Assembly (NCBI RefSeq): GCF_006912135.1
Contig: NZ_VIRS01000027.1
Coordinates: 1 to 64,000 of the forward strand
Direction: 5' to 3'
Origin: Cryptosporangium phraense
GTDB taxonomy: Bacteria; Actinomycetota; Actinomycetes; Mycobacteriales; Cryptosporangiaceae
DNA: 64,000 bases
Below the pieces are notes generated by a model that was given only the letters and a program-made list of their open reading frames with translations, was not told the origin of the DNA and did no database searches. The translations under genes were made by a program, and so were the position numbers. Shown in pieces: positions 32,468 through 39,885 of the stretch. Positions within the stretch are counted from its first letter, which is position 1. Every line of letters begins with the position of its first letter.

Positions 32468-33202
32468 ATGACTGGAGTCGGACGCCTGGAAATGGTCGCC
32501 ATCGACGCGCCGGACATCGACAAGCTGGCGGCGTTCTACGCCGAGCTCGCCGGCTGGGAGATCGTCCGCCGAGATCCCGACTGGATCACGGTCCGGACGC
32601 CGGAGGGCAACGAGGTCGCCTTCCAGCTCGCGCCGGATCTCGTCCCGCCACAGTGGCCGGGGCAGGAGCACCCGCAGCAGTTCCACCTCGACCTGCAGAT
32701 CGACGGCTACCAGGCCGCCGCCGAGCGCGCGGTGGAGCTGGGCGCGACTCGGCTCGCCGACGGGCCGACGTGGATCACGCTGGCCGACCCGGCCGGGCAC
32801 CCGTTCGACCTCTGCCAGGCCGACGGCGTCGGTCCGGCCATGAAGCTGTTCGCGTCGACGGTCGATGCACCCGACGCAGCCGGGCTGGCCCGGTTCTACG
32901 CCGGGGTGCTCGGCATGGAGGTGACCTACGAGGGGCCGGAGGGGGCGTTGATCGCCGGTGAAGATCACCGTGGCGCGGCCACCTCGGTGATGTTTCAGCA
33001 GATCAGCGGTTACACGGCGCCGCGGTGGCCGGATCCGGCGTATCCGCAGCAGGCGCACTTCGACATCGAGGTCGACGACCTCGATGCCGGCGAGGCGGCG
33101 GTGCTGGAGCTCGGCGCCGAACGGCTGCCCGGCCAGGGCAAGGGCTTTCGCGTGTTCGCCGACCCGGCCGGGCACCCGTTCTGCCTCACCGTCCGGATGT
33201 GA
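32468..33202 (+). CDS. Tandem VOC (glyoxalase-like) domain protein
   Basis: A 244-residue protein made of two vicinal-oxygen-chelate domains, at about residues 1-118 and 120-244. Each has the paired beta-alpha-beta modules, visible as LAAFYAELAGWEI/LARFYAGVLGMEV and repeated HFDIEV/FHLDLQ strands, and each ends in LADPAGHPFDLCQ or FADPAGHPFCLTV with the metal-binding or structural His. Such double-VOC proteins include glyoxalase/bleomycin-resistance and dioxygenase relatives; the function here is not defined. The ATG at 32468 is preferred over an upstream GTG because of AGGA ahead of it. Confidence 0.88.
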   Translation: MTGVGRLEMVAIDAPDIDKLAAFYAELAGWEIVRRDPDWITVRTPEGNEVAFQLAPDLVPPQWPGQEHPQQFHLDLQIDGYQAAAERAVELGATRLADGPTWITLADPAGHPFDLCQADGVGPAMKLFASTVDAPDAAGLARFYAGVLGMEVTYEGPEGALIAGEDHRGAATSVMFQQISGYTAPRWPDPAYPQQAHFDIEVDDLDAGEAAVLELGAERLPGQGKGFRVFADPAGHPFCLTVRM

Positions 33203-33302
33203 GGTGGTCGCGCTCCCGCCGGGCTCGGAGGAGTTCGGCGGTGAGCGTGGTGGCCGAGGCGCAGAGGGTGAGCGCGGCGGTGAGGAGTTCGAGGAGGGTC
33301 AT
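33186..33302 (-). CDS. Possible 38-residue membrane peptide
   Basis: A short frame starting at ATG 33302, reading MTLLELLTAALTLCASATTL then TAELLRARRERDH and ending TSGR. It predicts one hydrophobic helix followed by a strongly basic tail, the layout of small membrane regulatory peptides. AAGGA lies upstream in the loop of a perfect GTCCCGG/CCGGGAC stem whose second arm touches the ATG. It overlaps the VOC gene end by 17 bp. Plausible but unproven. Confidence 0.4.
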   Translation of the reverse strand: MTLLELLTAALTLCASATTLTAELLRARRERDHLTSGR

Positions 33303-33607
33303 GTCCCGGGTCCTTTTCTCCGGGACTCGGCTCCCCTCGCACCAGGTCCCGGCACGTGTGTGTCAGGAATCTGCTGCGCCCGGGGCGGGCCTGGTGGCCG
33401 CCGCCCCCGGTGTGTCCGGGACGCCGTGCGAGACCGTGAGCCGACGCTCTCCTCCATGGGCCTGCGCTGAGTAACAGGATACGGGCTGAGCGCTACCAGG
33501 GAACCCCGCCGATCGGTTCCCCTCCGACTGTTCGACGGGGTTCCCTATCGGGGTGTTCGGAGCCGGGGCGCGTCCGGATGGGTGCTCGGGGAGAATTTTT
33601 TCGTGAG
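33303..33607. other. Intergenic region with a strong inverted repeat
   Basis: About 300 bp without a convincing gene. It contains a perfect 11-bp inverted repeat AGGGAACCCCG (33498-33508) and CGGGGTTCCCT (33536-33546) with a 27-nt intervening segment. It lies downstream of the tautomerase gene on the minus strand, so it may be that gene's terminator. The rest shows no clear structure. Confidence 0.6.
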
Positions 33608-33994
33608 TTACGGGCTGACGAGGGCTCCGGCGACGGCGGTTCGGCCGTCGGGGGCGCCGACGAACTCGATCGTCGTGCCGGCGCGGTGCTTTTCGCCGAG
33701 CACGGACGCGATCGCGTCGGTGACGTTCCTGGCCAGCGCGGCGAGGATCTCCGGGCCGTCCGGGCGGGCGAAGACCCCGTCGCGAATGCCGAAGGTGACG
33801 CGCGGGGCCGGGTTTTTGGCCGGCGCGCCCCCGATTCCCCAGCGGCCGGGCGCCAGCCCGACGAGCTGGACGACCGCGTCGGCGCGGGCCCACTCGCCGT
33901 AGACCTCGACGATCGCGTCGGTGAGCGCGGCGATCAGCGCGGCCTCCTTGGTGGCCAGGTCGGGCTCATGCGCGTAGAGGATGAGGTGCGGCAC
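33608..33994 (-). CDS. Tautomerase-superfamily (MIF-like) protein
   Basis: A 128-residue tautomerase-like protein starting M-P-H-L, so Pro becomes the N-terminal residue after Met removal, the family's catalytic base. Further support is KEAALIAALTDAIVEVYG, and LARNVTDAIASVLGEKH in the second half, showing the duplicated beta-alpha-beta units fused in one chain. It would catalyse keto-enol tautomerisation or dehalogenation-type chemistry; the substrate is unknown. The start is GTG 33994, fixed by the Pro. It faces the MarR gene with the two start codons only two bases apart. Confidence 0.78.
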   Translation of the reverse strand: MPHLILYAHEPDLATKEAALIAALTDAIVEVYGEWARADAVVQLVGLAPGRWGIGGAPAKNPAPRVTFGIRDGVFARPDGPEILAALARNVTDAIASVLGEKHRAGTTIEFVGAPDGRTAVAGALVSP

Positions 33995-34000
33995 GCGTGC
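33989..34000. promoter_or_regulatory. 12-bp perfect palindrome containing both divergent start codons
   Basis: GGCACGCGTGCC is self-complementary and holds the GTG start of the tautomerase on one strand and the GTG of the MarR-like gene on the other. There is no room for promoters between them. Confidence 0.5.
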
Positions 34001-34365
34001 CGGAGCAGTTCGCGTCGGCCGACCTGGCGCCGCGCCATCTCTCGCTGCTGTCGTTGCTGCTGCTCGACGGGGCTCAGACCGTGTCGGAGCTGGCCGCTCG
34101 GCTGGAGATCGCGCCCACGACCGTGAGCCTGATCGTCGGTGATCTGAGCCGGAAGGGTGTGCTGGTGCGGCGAGAGGACGAGGGCGACCGCCGGCGTCGG
34201 ATCGTCGATGTCGAGCCCTCGGTGCGGCCGACGATCGAGGAGTGGCTCTCGCCCGGGGCCCGGGCCTGGCGTCGGGCGTTGGCGCCGTTGACCCCGGCCG
34301 AGCAGCGGATGGTCGTCGACACGTTCCTGGCCTACGAAACCGCCATCGCCGCCGAACGTGGATAA
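33997..34365 (+). CDS. MarR-family regulator, N-terminally short
   Basis: A 122-residue winged-helix protein: HLSLLSLLLLDGAQTVSELA, ARLEIAPTTVSLIVGDLSRK (recognition helix), GVLVRREDEGDRRRRIVDV (wing) and a C-terminal dimerisation helix. MarR proteins usually carry about 20 more N-terminal residues in the dimer helix. Here a TGA five codons upstream closes the frame, so it may be truncated or start at the unusual GTG. It is a candidate regulator of the tautomerase. It ends 90 bp before the gdx-type gene, in the region holding the riboswitch. Confidence 0.75.
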   Translation: MPEQFASADLAPRHLSLLSLLLLDGAQTVSELAARLEIAPTTVSLIVGDLSRKGVLVRREDEGDRRRRIVDVEPSVRPTIEEWLSPGARAWRRALAPLTPAEQRMVVDTFLAYETAIAAERG

Positions 34366-34396
34366 AATGGCCTGGACGCCGCATTCTCGCGGTGCT

Positions 34397-34450
34397 CCCG
34401 GACGAGGGTGTGTCGTACCCGGCCAGCAAAGACGACCTCACGTAGGTGAG
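34397..34450 (+). promoter_or_regulatory. Guanidine-III (ykkC-III) riboswitch
   Basis: The sequence has the conserved parts of the guanidine-III class in order: CCGGACGAGG (34398-34407), a GTCGTACCCGG segment (34412-34422), CCAGCAAAGACGAC (34423-34436). CCGG at 34398-34401 pairs with CCGG at 34419-34422 (P1), and GTCGT (34412-34416) pairs with ACGAC (34432-34436) to form the pseudoknot that holds guanidinium. It closely resembles the Thermobifida fusca example of this class. Immediately after, CTCAC (34437-34441) can pair with GTGAG (34446-34450), which overlaps the AGGTGAG ribosome binding site, so ligand binding would be expected to expose the site and turn translation on. Confidence 0.9.
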
Positions 34451-34455
34451 CTGTC

Positions 34456-34770
34456 ATGGCATGGGTCGTGCTCGTCATTTCTGGCCTTCTCGAGACGGTC
34501 TGGGCGATCGCTCTGGAGCGGAGCCACGGATTTTCCCGGTTGGTGCCGTCGGCCACGTTCGTCGTCGCGCTCGTACTGAGCATGGGCGGGCTGGGCTACG
34601 CGCTGCGCTCGATCCCGATCGGGACGGGTTACGCGGTCTGGGTCGGTATCGGGGCGGTCGGCACCGCGCTGGTCGGCATGGCCGCGCTCGGTGAGTCGGC
34701 GAGCGTCGCGCGCGTCGGCTGTCTGCTGCTCGTCGTCGTCGGCGTCGTCGGTCTGAAGGTGTTCCATTAG
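34456..34770 (+). CDS. gdx: Guanidinium exporter Gdx (SugE subtype of SMR family)
   Basis: A 104-residue four-helix small multidrug resistance protein. The membrane-embedded Glu is in GLLETVWAIALERSHGFSRL, and the Gdx/SugE markers follow: SIPIGTGYAVWVGIGAVGTA in helix 2-3 and LGESASVARV before helix 4. Gdx transporters work as antiparallel dimers that exchange guanidinium for protons; EmrE-type members differ in these positions. The riboswitch directly upstream independently supports guanidinium as substrate. The ATG at 34456 follows AGGTGAG. The adenosine deaminase gene begins three bases after the stop. Confidence 0.93.
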   Translation: MAWVVLVISGLLETVWAIALERSHGFSRLVPSATFVVALVLSMGGLGYALRSIPIGTGYAVWVGIGAVGTALVGMAALGESASVARVGCLLLVVVGVVGLKVFH

Positions 34771-34773
34771 GCC

Positions 34774-35712
34774 ATGCCACTGATCGACCTGCACCGTCAC
34801 CTCGAAGGGACGCTGCGCGTCTCGACCACGCTCGAGCTCGCGCACCGCGACGGTCATCCGCTCGCGTCGGCCGCGGACCCGGAAGACCTGCTGGTGGCGC
34901 GCGGGCCGCTCGGCGGCCTGCTGCCGTACCTGGCCAAGGTCGACGCGGCGCCGTCGGCCTTCCCGCGCGAGGAGGACTGGAACCGGGCGGCGCGGGAGTG
35001 CGTCGAGGACGCGGCCGCGGACGGGCTGGACCACCTCGAGGTGCGGTTCAGCCCGTGGTTCATCCGGCAGGAGACCGGGCTGGATCCGGTCGCGATCGTC
35101 GACGCGGTCGCGGACGGGATCCGGTCGGCGGCGAAGGAGGCCGGGCTCGCGGTGGGGATGATCGGGACGCTGCTGCGGGACCTCGGGCCGGCCCGGGCCG
35201 AGGACCAGGTGTCGACGCTGCTGGCCCGGCCGGACGTGTTCTGCGCGGTCGACCTGGCCGGCAACGAGGCCGGGGTGCCGGCCGCGGACTTCGCCCCGGC
35301 GTTCGCGCGGGCCCGCGATGCCGGATTGCACGTCACCGTGCACGCCGGCGAGGCCGCCGGGCCGTTCAGCGTGTGGGACGCGGTGCGGTACCTGGGGGCG
35401 GAGCGGATCGGACACGGGGTTCGGTCGGTGGAGGACCCGGCGCTGCTGGAGTACCTGGCCGGGCACGGGGTCACGTTGGAGGTGGCGCTGACCAGCAACG
35501 TGCACACGAACGCGGCGCAGAGTTACGCGGAGCACCCGGTGCGGGAATTGGTGGGGGCCGGCGTACCGGTCGCGTTGTGCACGGACGATCCGCGGACGTC
35601 GGCGATCACGTTGTCGGGGGAGTTCGCGGTGGCGCGGTCGGAGGTCGGGTTGAGTGCAGCGGAGATCGAGCGGATCGAGGCTGATTCGCGGGCGGCCGCG
35701 TTCGTTCGGTGA
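34774..35712 (+). CDS. Adenosine deaminase-like amidohydrolase
   Basis: A 312-residue TIM-barrel deaminase with the family metal and catalytic residues: HRHLEGTL (HxH), VHAGEAAG (His and catalytic Glu), ERIGHGVRS (His) and CTDDPRTS (Asp pair; most adenosine deaminases have NTDDP). It should remove the C6 amino group from adenosine or a related purine, releasing ammonia. It starts three bases after the gdx stop, so both are on the riboswitch-controlled transcript. Whether the protein acts on adenosine or on a guanidine-linked amine is open. It ends 13 bp from the convergent ROK gene. Confidence 0.88.
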   Translation: MPLIDLHRHLEGTLRVSTTLELAHRDGHPLASAADPEDLLVARGPLGGLLPYLAKVDAAPSAFPREEDWNRAARECVEDAAADGLDHLEVRFSPWFIRQETGLDPVAIVDAVADGIRSAAKEAGLAVGMIGTLLRDLGPARAEDQVSTLLARPDVFCAVDLAGNEAGVPAADFAPAFARARDAGLHVTVHAGEAAGPFSVWDAVRYLGAERIGHGVRSVEDPALLEYLAGHGVTLEVALTSNVHTNAAQSYAEHPVRELVGAGVPVALCTDDPRTSAITLSGEFAVARSEVGLSAAEIERIEADSRAAAFVR

Positions 35713-35725
35713 GTCGTCTTACGTC

Positions 35726-36868
35726 TTACGCGCGGACGATCGCGTCGCGGAGGCGATCCAGGGCGTCGAGGCGGGCGCCGGTCAGGGAGGGTTCTCCGGT
35801 GCGTCGAGCGGCGCGGATCGGGACCTGGCGCGGTTGGTCGGCGGCGGCGGTCGTGATCGCGGCGAGGATCGCCGGGTGCGTGCCCCAGGGGCCGCCGATC
35901 ACGACGTAAGACGGGTCGGTGAGCGCGACGATCGCGGCGATCACGCCGGCGACGGCCTCGCCGAGCGCTCGTCGCACGTCCTCGCCCGTGGCGGCGATCG
36001 TGGCCAGGAGGCGGGTGACATCGATGGCGGTGGAGTCGGGTTGGCGGAGGCCCAGCTCGTCGAAGACGTCGATGAGGCGGGTGGCTCGGCCGCTCGGACC
36101 GACCGTGATCAGGTGCGCTATCTCGCCCGCCAGGCCGCCGGCGCCCTGGCGGACCTCGCCGTCGCTGACGATCGCACCGCCGAGGCCCTCGCCGAGGTAG
36201 AGGTAGGCGAAATCGCGGGCGTCGTCGCGTTCCGCCCGGGCGGCCCAGTTGACGTCGTTGTCGACGACGATCGGTCCGGCCACGAGCGGGGCCAGGACGT
36301 CGTGCGGGTCGAGTTCGCCGAGGAGGAACGGGGAGTCGGGCAGGTGGATCATCCGGCCGCTGGCCCGATCCACCGGATCGGCTGCACTGACGACCGCCAC
36401 CCGGATACGCCCGCCCGCCGCCGCACCGGCGGCGCTGGCGGTGCCCGAGGCGGCCGGGGGCCCGGAGGCGGCTGCGGCGGCCTTGTGGAGGGCGGCGGCT
36501 ACGTCGGTGGGGTGGGCTGGGCGGGCTACCGCCTCTTCGGACCGGGCCACCACCTCGCCGTAGGCGTCGATCCGCTCGGCCACGACCCCCTCGGGGGCGA
36601 CGCTGATCGCCAGGGCCGTGCCCACCTCCTCGGCCAGCGCGTAGTACGTGCCGACGCGGCCCCGGCCCCGGCCGCCCTGGGTGCGCTCGCCGGTGTCTAC
36701 GACCAGGCCGGCTTCGCCGAGACGACGCACGCTCTCGCCCACCGTCGGCTTCGAGATGCCGGTCGCCGCGGCGAGCTCGGCGCGCGTCAGGCGACGGTGC
36801 TGCATCAGCGTCCGCAGCACGTTCTCGTCGGTCATCGTCCGGAGGAGCTCCAGCGACGGCTTGTCCAC
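35726..36868 (-). CDS. ROK-family transcriptional repressor
   Basis: A 380-residue protein with an N-terminal winged helix-turn-helix (LTRAELAAATGISKPTVGES) and a ROK sugar-kinase-like domain from about residue 80: VVDNDVNWAARAER, YLYLGEGLGGAIV, and AGGLAGEIAHL. The Cys-rich zinc loop of active ROK kinases is absent, so it is a sensor and not a kinase. The HxxGE-like position reads AGEIAHL. The GTG start at 36868 lies next to a perfect inverted repeat, and the divergent DUF1479 gene is the expected target. An Ala/Gly-rich insert occurs at about residues 135-160. Confidence 0.88.
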   Translation of the reverse strand: MDKPSLELLRTMTDENVLRTLMQHRRLTRAELAAATGISKPTVGESVRRLGEAGLVVDTGERTQGGRGRGRVGTYYALAEEVGTALAISVAPEGVVAERIDAYGEVVARSEEAVARPAHPTDVAAALHKAAAAASGPPAASGTASAAGAAAGGRIRVAVVSAADPVDRASGRMIHLPDSPFLLGELDPHDVLAPLVAGPIVVDNDVNWAARAERDDARDFAYLYLGEGLGGAIVSDGEVRQGAGGLAGEIAHLITVGPSGRATRLIDVFDELGLRQPDSTAIDVTRLLATIAATGEDVRRALGEAVAGVIAAIVALTDPSYVVIGGPWGTHPAILAAITTAAADQPRQVPIRAARRTGEPSLTGARLDALDRLRDAIVRA

Positions 36869-36875
36869 GGCGCAA

Positions 36876-36900
36876 TTCTAGGCAGGACTCTTGCCTAGAA
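36876..36900. promoter_or_regulatory. ROK repressor operator 1
   Basis: Perfect inverted repeat TTCTAGGCA-N7-TGCCTAGAA, seven bases upstream of the ROK start codon, in the divergent gap. Confidence 0.7.
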
Positions 36901-36923
36901 CACTCCGCCCACCTACCGTGGGT

Positions 36924-36948
36924 TACAAGTAAGGAGTCTTACCTAGAA
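36924..36948. promoter_or_regulatory. ROK repressor operator 2 (degenerate)
   Basis: TTACCTAGAA (36939-36948) repeats nine of ten bases of the right arm of operator 1; the left arm is only partly conserved. A GTAAG/CTTAC repeat (36929-36942) overlaps it. It lies just before the AGAAGGAG ribosome binding site of the DUF1479 gene. Confidence 0.5.
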
Positions 36949-36958
36949 GGAGCGCCCG

Positions 36959-38233
36959 ATGACCACGCCCCTCGCCGTGCCGCACTGGGACAGCCCGCCC
37001 GCCGATCTCCCCTCGGCCGTCCGGGAGGTCAAGCGCGCCCTGCGCGCGCGGATCGCGGCCTCCGGCCGCACGGTCGACGAGGTCTTCGCCGTCGTCGAGC
37101 AGCGCATTTCAATCGAGGTGGACGCCATCGCGGCCGAGAAAGCCCGTGGCGAGCAGGTCTGGCCGGTCATCGACTACGACGACATCGCCGCCGGCACGGT
37201 GAGCCCGGACGCCGTCGCCAAGCTCCAGCGACGCGGCTGCCTCGTCGTCCGCGGCCACTTCCCGCGCGAGCAGGCCCTCGCCTGGGACCAGGGCATCGTC
37301 GACTACGTCGAGAGCAACCAGTTCTTCGAGAACTATCGCGGCCCCGGCGACGACTTCTTCGGCAGCGTCGGCTCGAAGCCCGAGATCTACCCGATCTACT
37401 GGTCACCGGCCCAGATGCAGGCGCGGCAGAGCGTCCGCATGAGCAACGTCCAGAAGTTCCTGAACAGCCAGTGGACCCACGCGTCGGAAGGCGCGCAGTG
37501 GTTCGACCCGGAGCGGGACTCGCTCTACCCGGACCGGATCCGCCGTCGCCCGCCCGGCGCCACCTCCGGAGGGCTCGGCACCCACCTCGATCCGGGGACG
37601 CTCGACCTGTGGATGACCGGGGCGTACCAGCAGGCGTTCCGGCACCTGTTCGACGGGACCGTCGAACAGTACGACCCGTGGGACGCCGCCTACCGCACCG
37701 ACGGTCCGCAGTATCCGGGGTCGACGATGTGCTCGGTCTTCCGGACGTTCCAGGGCTGGACGGCGCTCTCCGACATGGCCCACGACCAGGGCGTGCTGCA
37801 CACCGTGCCGATCCCGGCGGCGATGGCCTACCTGATGCTCCGCCCGCTCCTGGACGACGTTCCCGACGACGACATGTGTGGGGTGACGGTCAACCAGGTC
37901 TTCCCGGCCAACGGTGAGTGGCACCCGTTGCTGATGGAGGCGGTCACCGGGATCCCGGACGTTTCCGCTGGTGATTCCGTGTGGTGGCACTGCGACATGA
38001 TCCACGGCGTCGCGCCGGTCGAGGACCAGGTCGGGTGGGGGAACGTCATGTACATCCCGGCGGCGCCGTGGTGCCCGCGCAACGAGCGGTACGCGGCGTC
38101 CGTGCGCGAGGCGTTCACGACCGGGTCGAGCCCGAGCGACTTCCCCGAGGAGCACTACGAGCGGACCTGGTCCAACCGCTTCGCGGTCGACGACCTCAAC
38201 GAGACCGGGCGCCGAGGGCTCGGACTCGACTGA
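36959..38233 (+). CDS. DUF1479 protein (YbiU-like, putative Fe/2-oxoglutarate-type oxygenase fold)
   Basis: A 424-residue protein matching DUF1479. Recognisable segments are QVWPVIDYDDIAAG, KLQRRGCLVVRGHFPREQAL, WSPAQMQARQS, a probable metal site in GTHLDPGTLDLWM (HxD) and VWWHCDMIHGV (His), and MYIPAAPWCPRNE near the C-terminus. The HxD...H pattern in a double-stranded beta-helix suggests a non-haem iron dioxygenase (inference). It starts at ATG 36959 after AGAAGGAG and is probably repressed by the divergent ROK protein. The 3' end overlaps the convergent membrane-protein gene by 38 bp. Confidence 0.82.
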   Translation: MTTPLAVPHWDSPPADLPSAVREVKRALRARIAASGRTVDEVFAVVEQRISIEVDAIAAEKARGEQVWPVIDYDDIAAGTVSPDAVAKLQRRGCLVVRGHFPREQALAWDQGIVDYVESNQFFENYRGPGDDFFGSVGSKPEIYPIYWSPAQMQARQSVRMSNVQKFLNSQWTHASEGAQWFDPERDSLYPDRIRRRPPGATSGGLGTHLDPGTLDLWMTGAYQQAFRHLFDGTVEQYDPWDAAYRTDGPQYPGSTMCSVFRTFQGWTALSDMAHDQGVLHTVPIPAAMAYLMLRPLLDDVPDDDMCGVTVNQVFPANGEWHPLLMEAVTGIPDVSAGDSVWWHCDMIHGVAPVEDQVGWGNVMYIPAAPWCPRNERYAASVREAFTTGSSPSDFPEEHYERTWSNRFAVDDLNETGRRGLGLD

Positions 38234-38570
38234 AGTACGCGCCGCGGATCGCGAGGATTCCGGCGACGATCGCGACGACCTGGCCGGTCCATTGCAGGAC
38301 GACGCCCAGCCAGTCGGCGAACTCGCCGGGGTCCGCGATCCGGTGCCAGACCGAGCCTTCGATCAGGCCGCCGACCGTGACGAAGAGCGCGGCGATCAGC
38401 CCGACGACGAGCGGCCAGCGCGGCCGGGTCAGCGCGAGCACCAGCACCCCGGCGATCCCGAGGATGAAGGGGCCGGGCGGGATCGTCGGGAAGTCCGCGA
38501 CCCCGGCGAAGTACTCGATCGTCAGGCCCGCGGCGGCCACCAGCAGTGCGGTTCCCATGACCTTTCGCAT
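38196..38570 (-). CDS. Four-helix membrane protein, function unknown
   Basis: A 124-residue hydrophobic protein with four helices: TALLVAAAGLTIEYFAGV, PFILGIAGVLVLAL, WPLVVGLIAALFVTVGGLI and GQVVAIVAGILAIRGAY, then a short basic tail. It has no recognised domain. The ATG at 38570 follows GGAG; an internal ATG four codons later is possible. It is convergent with DUF1479 and divergent from the serine hydrolase at 38686 across 115 bp. Confidence 0.65.
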   Translation of the reverse strand: MRKVMGTALLVAAAGLTIEYFAGVADFPTIPPGPFILGIAGVLVLALTRPRWPLVVGLIAALFVTVGGLIEGSVWHRIADPGEFADWLGVVLQWTGQVVAIVAGILAIRGAYFSRVRALGARSR

Positions 38571-38685
38571 GGGCTCCACGCTGCCGAAGCTCGCCGGCGC
38601 GCGCGTCGGCGCGACGACGTATCGGGTTCTACGCGGATTCGCGTACGGGCGGGGTTTGTCGTAGCAAAGGAGTAAGACCGGGGGC

Positions 38686-39885
38686 ATGACGTTCTCGAAA
38701 GCGCGGTTGGCGCGGATGCACGACGTGATGGCGGGGCACGCGACGAGCGGGTACGCGCCCGGCATCGTCACGCTGGTGGCCCCGGGCGACGACGTCGTCG
38801 TCGACGCGGTTGGCACCACCGATCTCGAAGGCAGCGCGCCGATCCGGCGCGACGCGATCTTCCGGATCGCGTCGATGACCAAACCGATGGTCGCGGTCGC
38901 GACCCTGATGCTGGTGGAGGAGTGCGTCCTCCGGCTCGACGAGCCGGTCGACCGGTGGCTGCCCGAGCTCGCCGACCGCCGCGTCCTCCGCCACTTCGAC
39001 GCCGATCTGGACGACACGGTGCCGGCGAAGAGGCCGATCACCGTCCGTGACCTGCTGAACTTCACCTGGGGCTTCGGGATGCTGGTCGGCGCGGGGGCCA
39101 AGCTCGTCCAGGCGGCGACCGAGGTACGCGCCCTCACCGGGGTGCCGCAGCCGGAGACCGAGCTCGACCAGGACGAGTGGCTGCGCCGCCTCGGCTCGCT
39201 GCCGCTGGCCCACCAGCCCGGCGAATCCTGGACCTACAACACCGGCTCCGACGTGCTCGGCGTGCTGATCTCCCGAGCCTCGGGCCAGTCCCTGGAAGGC
39301 TTCCTGCGCGAGCGTCTCTTCACGCCGCTGGGCATGACCGACACCGGCTTCTCGGTGCCGGCCGACCAGCTGCACCGTCTGCCGACCAGCTACCTGGCCA
39401 CCGCCGACGGTCTGACGCTCCGCGATCCCGGCGGCGCCGAATCGGCCTGGCGCAACGCGCCGACGTTCAGCTCCGGCGCCGGTGGCCTCGTGTCCACGGT
39501 GGACGACTGCTTCGCGTTCGCGCAGCTGCTACGCAACTTCGGTCGGCACGGCGGCGAGCGGCTCCTCGCCCGGACGTCGGTCGAGGCCATGGCCACCGAC
39601 CAGCTCACGCCGGAGATCAAGGCGTCGTCGCCCTGGTTCCCCGGCTATTGGAGCAGCCGGGGCTGGGGCTTCGGCGTCGGCGTCACGACCCGGCGGGCCG
39701 GTGGCGCCGCGGTACCCGGTCAGTTCGGGTGGGACGGCGGGCTCGGCACGTCGATGTGGATCGATCCGGCCGAGGACCTGGTCGGCATCCTGCTCACCCA
39801 ACGCGCCGCGTTTCCGCAGAACTCGAACGTCTATCTGGACTTCTGGACGTCGGCCTACGCGGCGCTCGACGATCAGAGCCAGTGA
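38686..39885 (+). CDS. Serine hydrolase / class C beta-lactamase family, catalytically intact
   Basis: A 399-residue beta-lactamase-fold esterase or peptidase. The catalytic motif RIASMTKPM (SxxK) is at about residue 64; the Tyr region is WTYNTGSDVLG, and FGWDGGLGTSMW near the C-terminus replaces the KTG-like motif. No signal peptide, so it is probably a cytoplasmic esterase-like enzyme, not a resistance lactamase. It shares colinear similarity over the whole length with the gene at 29534, in which Ser and Lys are lost. It starts at ATG 38686. The end overlaps the convergent cupin gene by 13 bp. Confidence 0.9.
   Translation: MTFSKARLARMHDVMAGHATSGYAPGIVTLVAPGDDVVVDAVGTTDLEGSAPIRRDAIFRIASMTKPMVAVATLMLVEECVLRLDEPVDRWLPELADRRVLRHFDADLDDTVPAKRPITVRDLLNFTWGFGMLVGAGAKLVQAATEVRALTGVPQPETELDQDEWLRRLGSLPLAHQPGESWTYNTGSDVLGVLISRASGQSLEGFLRERLFTPLGMTDTGFSVPADQLHRLPTSYLATADGLTLRDPGGAESAWRNAPTFSSGAGGLVSTVDDCFAFAQLLRNFGRHGGERLLARTSVEAMATDQLTPEIKASSPWFPGYWSSRGWGFGVGVTTRRAGGAAVPGQFGWDGGLGTSMWIDPAEDLVGILLTQRAAFPQNSNVYLDFWTSAYAALDDQSQ

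Noticed and set aside
34456-34770. EmrE-type multidrug exporter
   Set aside because: Helix 2-3 and helix 4 sequence follow the SugE/Gdx pattern, and the guanidine-III riboswitch upstream argues for guanidinium export.
38686-39885. Antibiotic-resistance beta-lactamase
   Set aside because: There is no signal peptide and motif three is GWDGG. This is the pattern of cytoplasmic class C-like esterases, so resistance is not supported.
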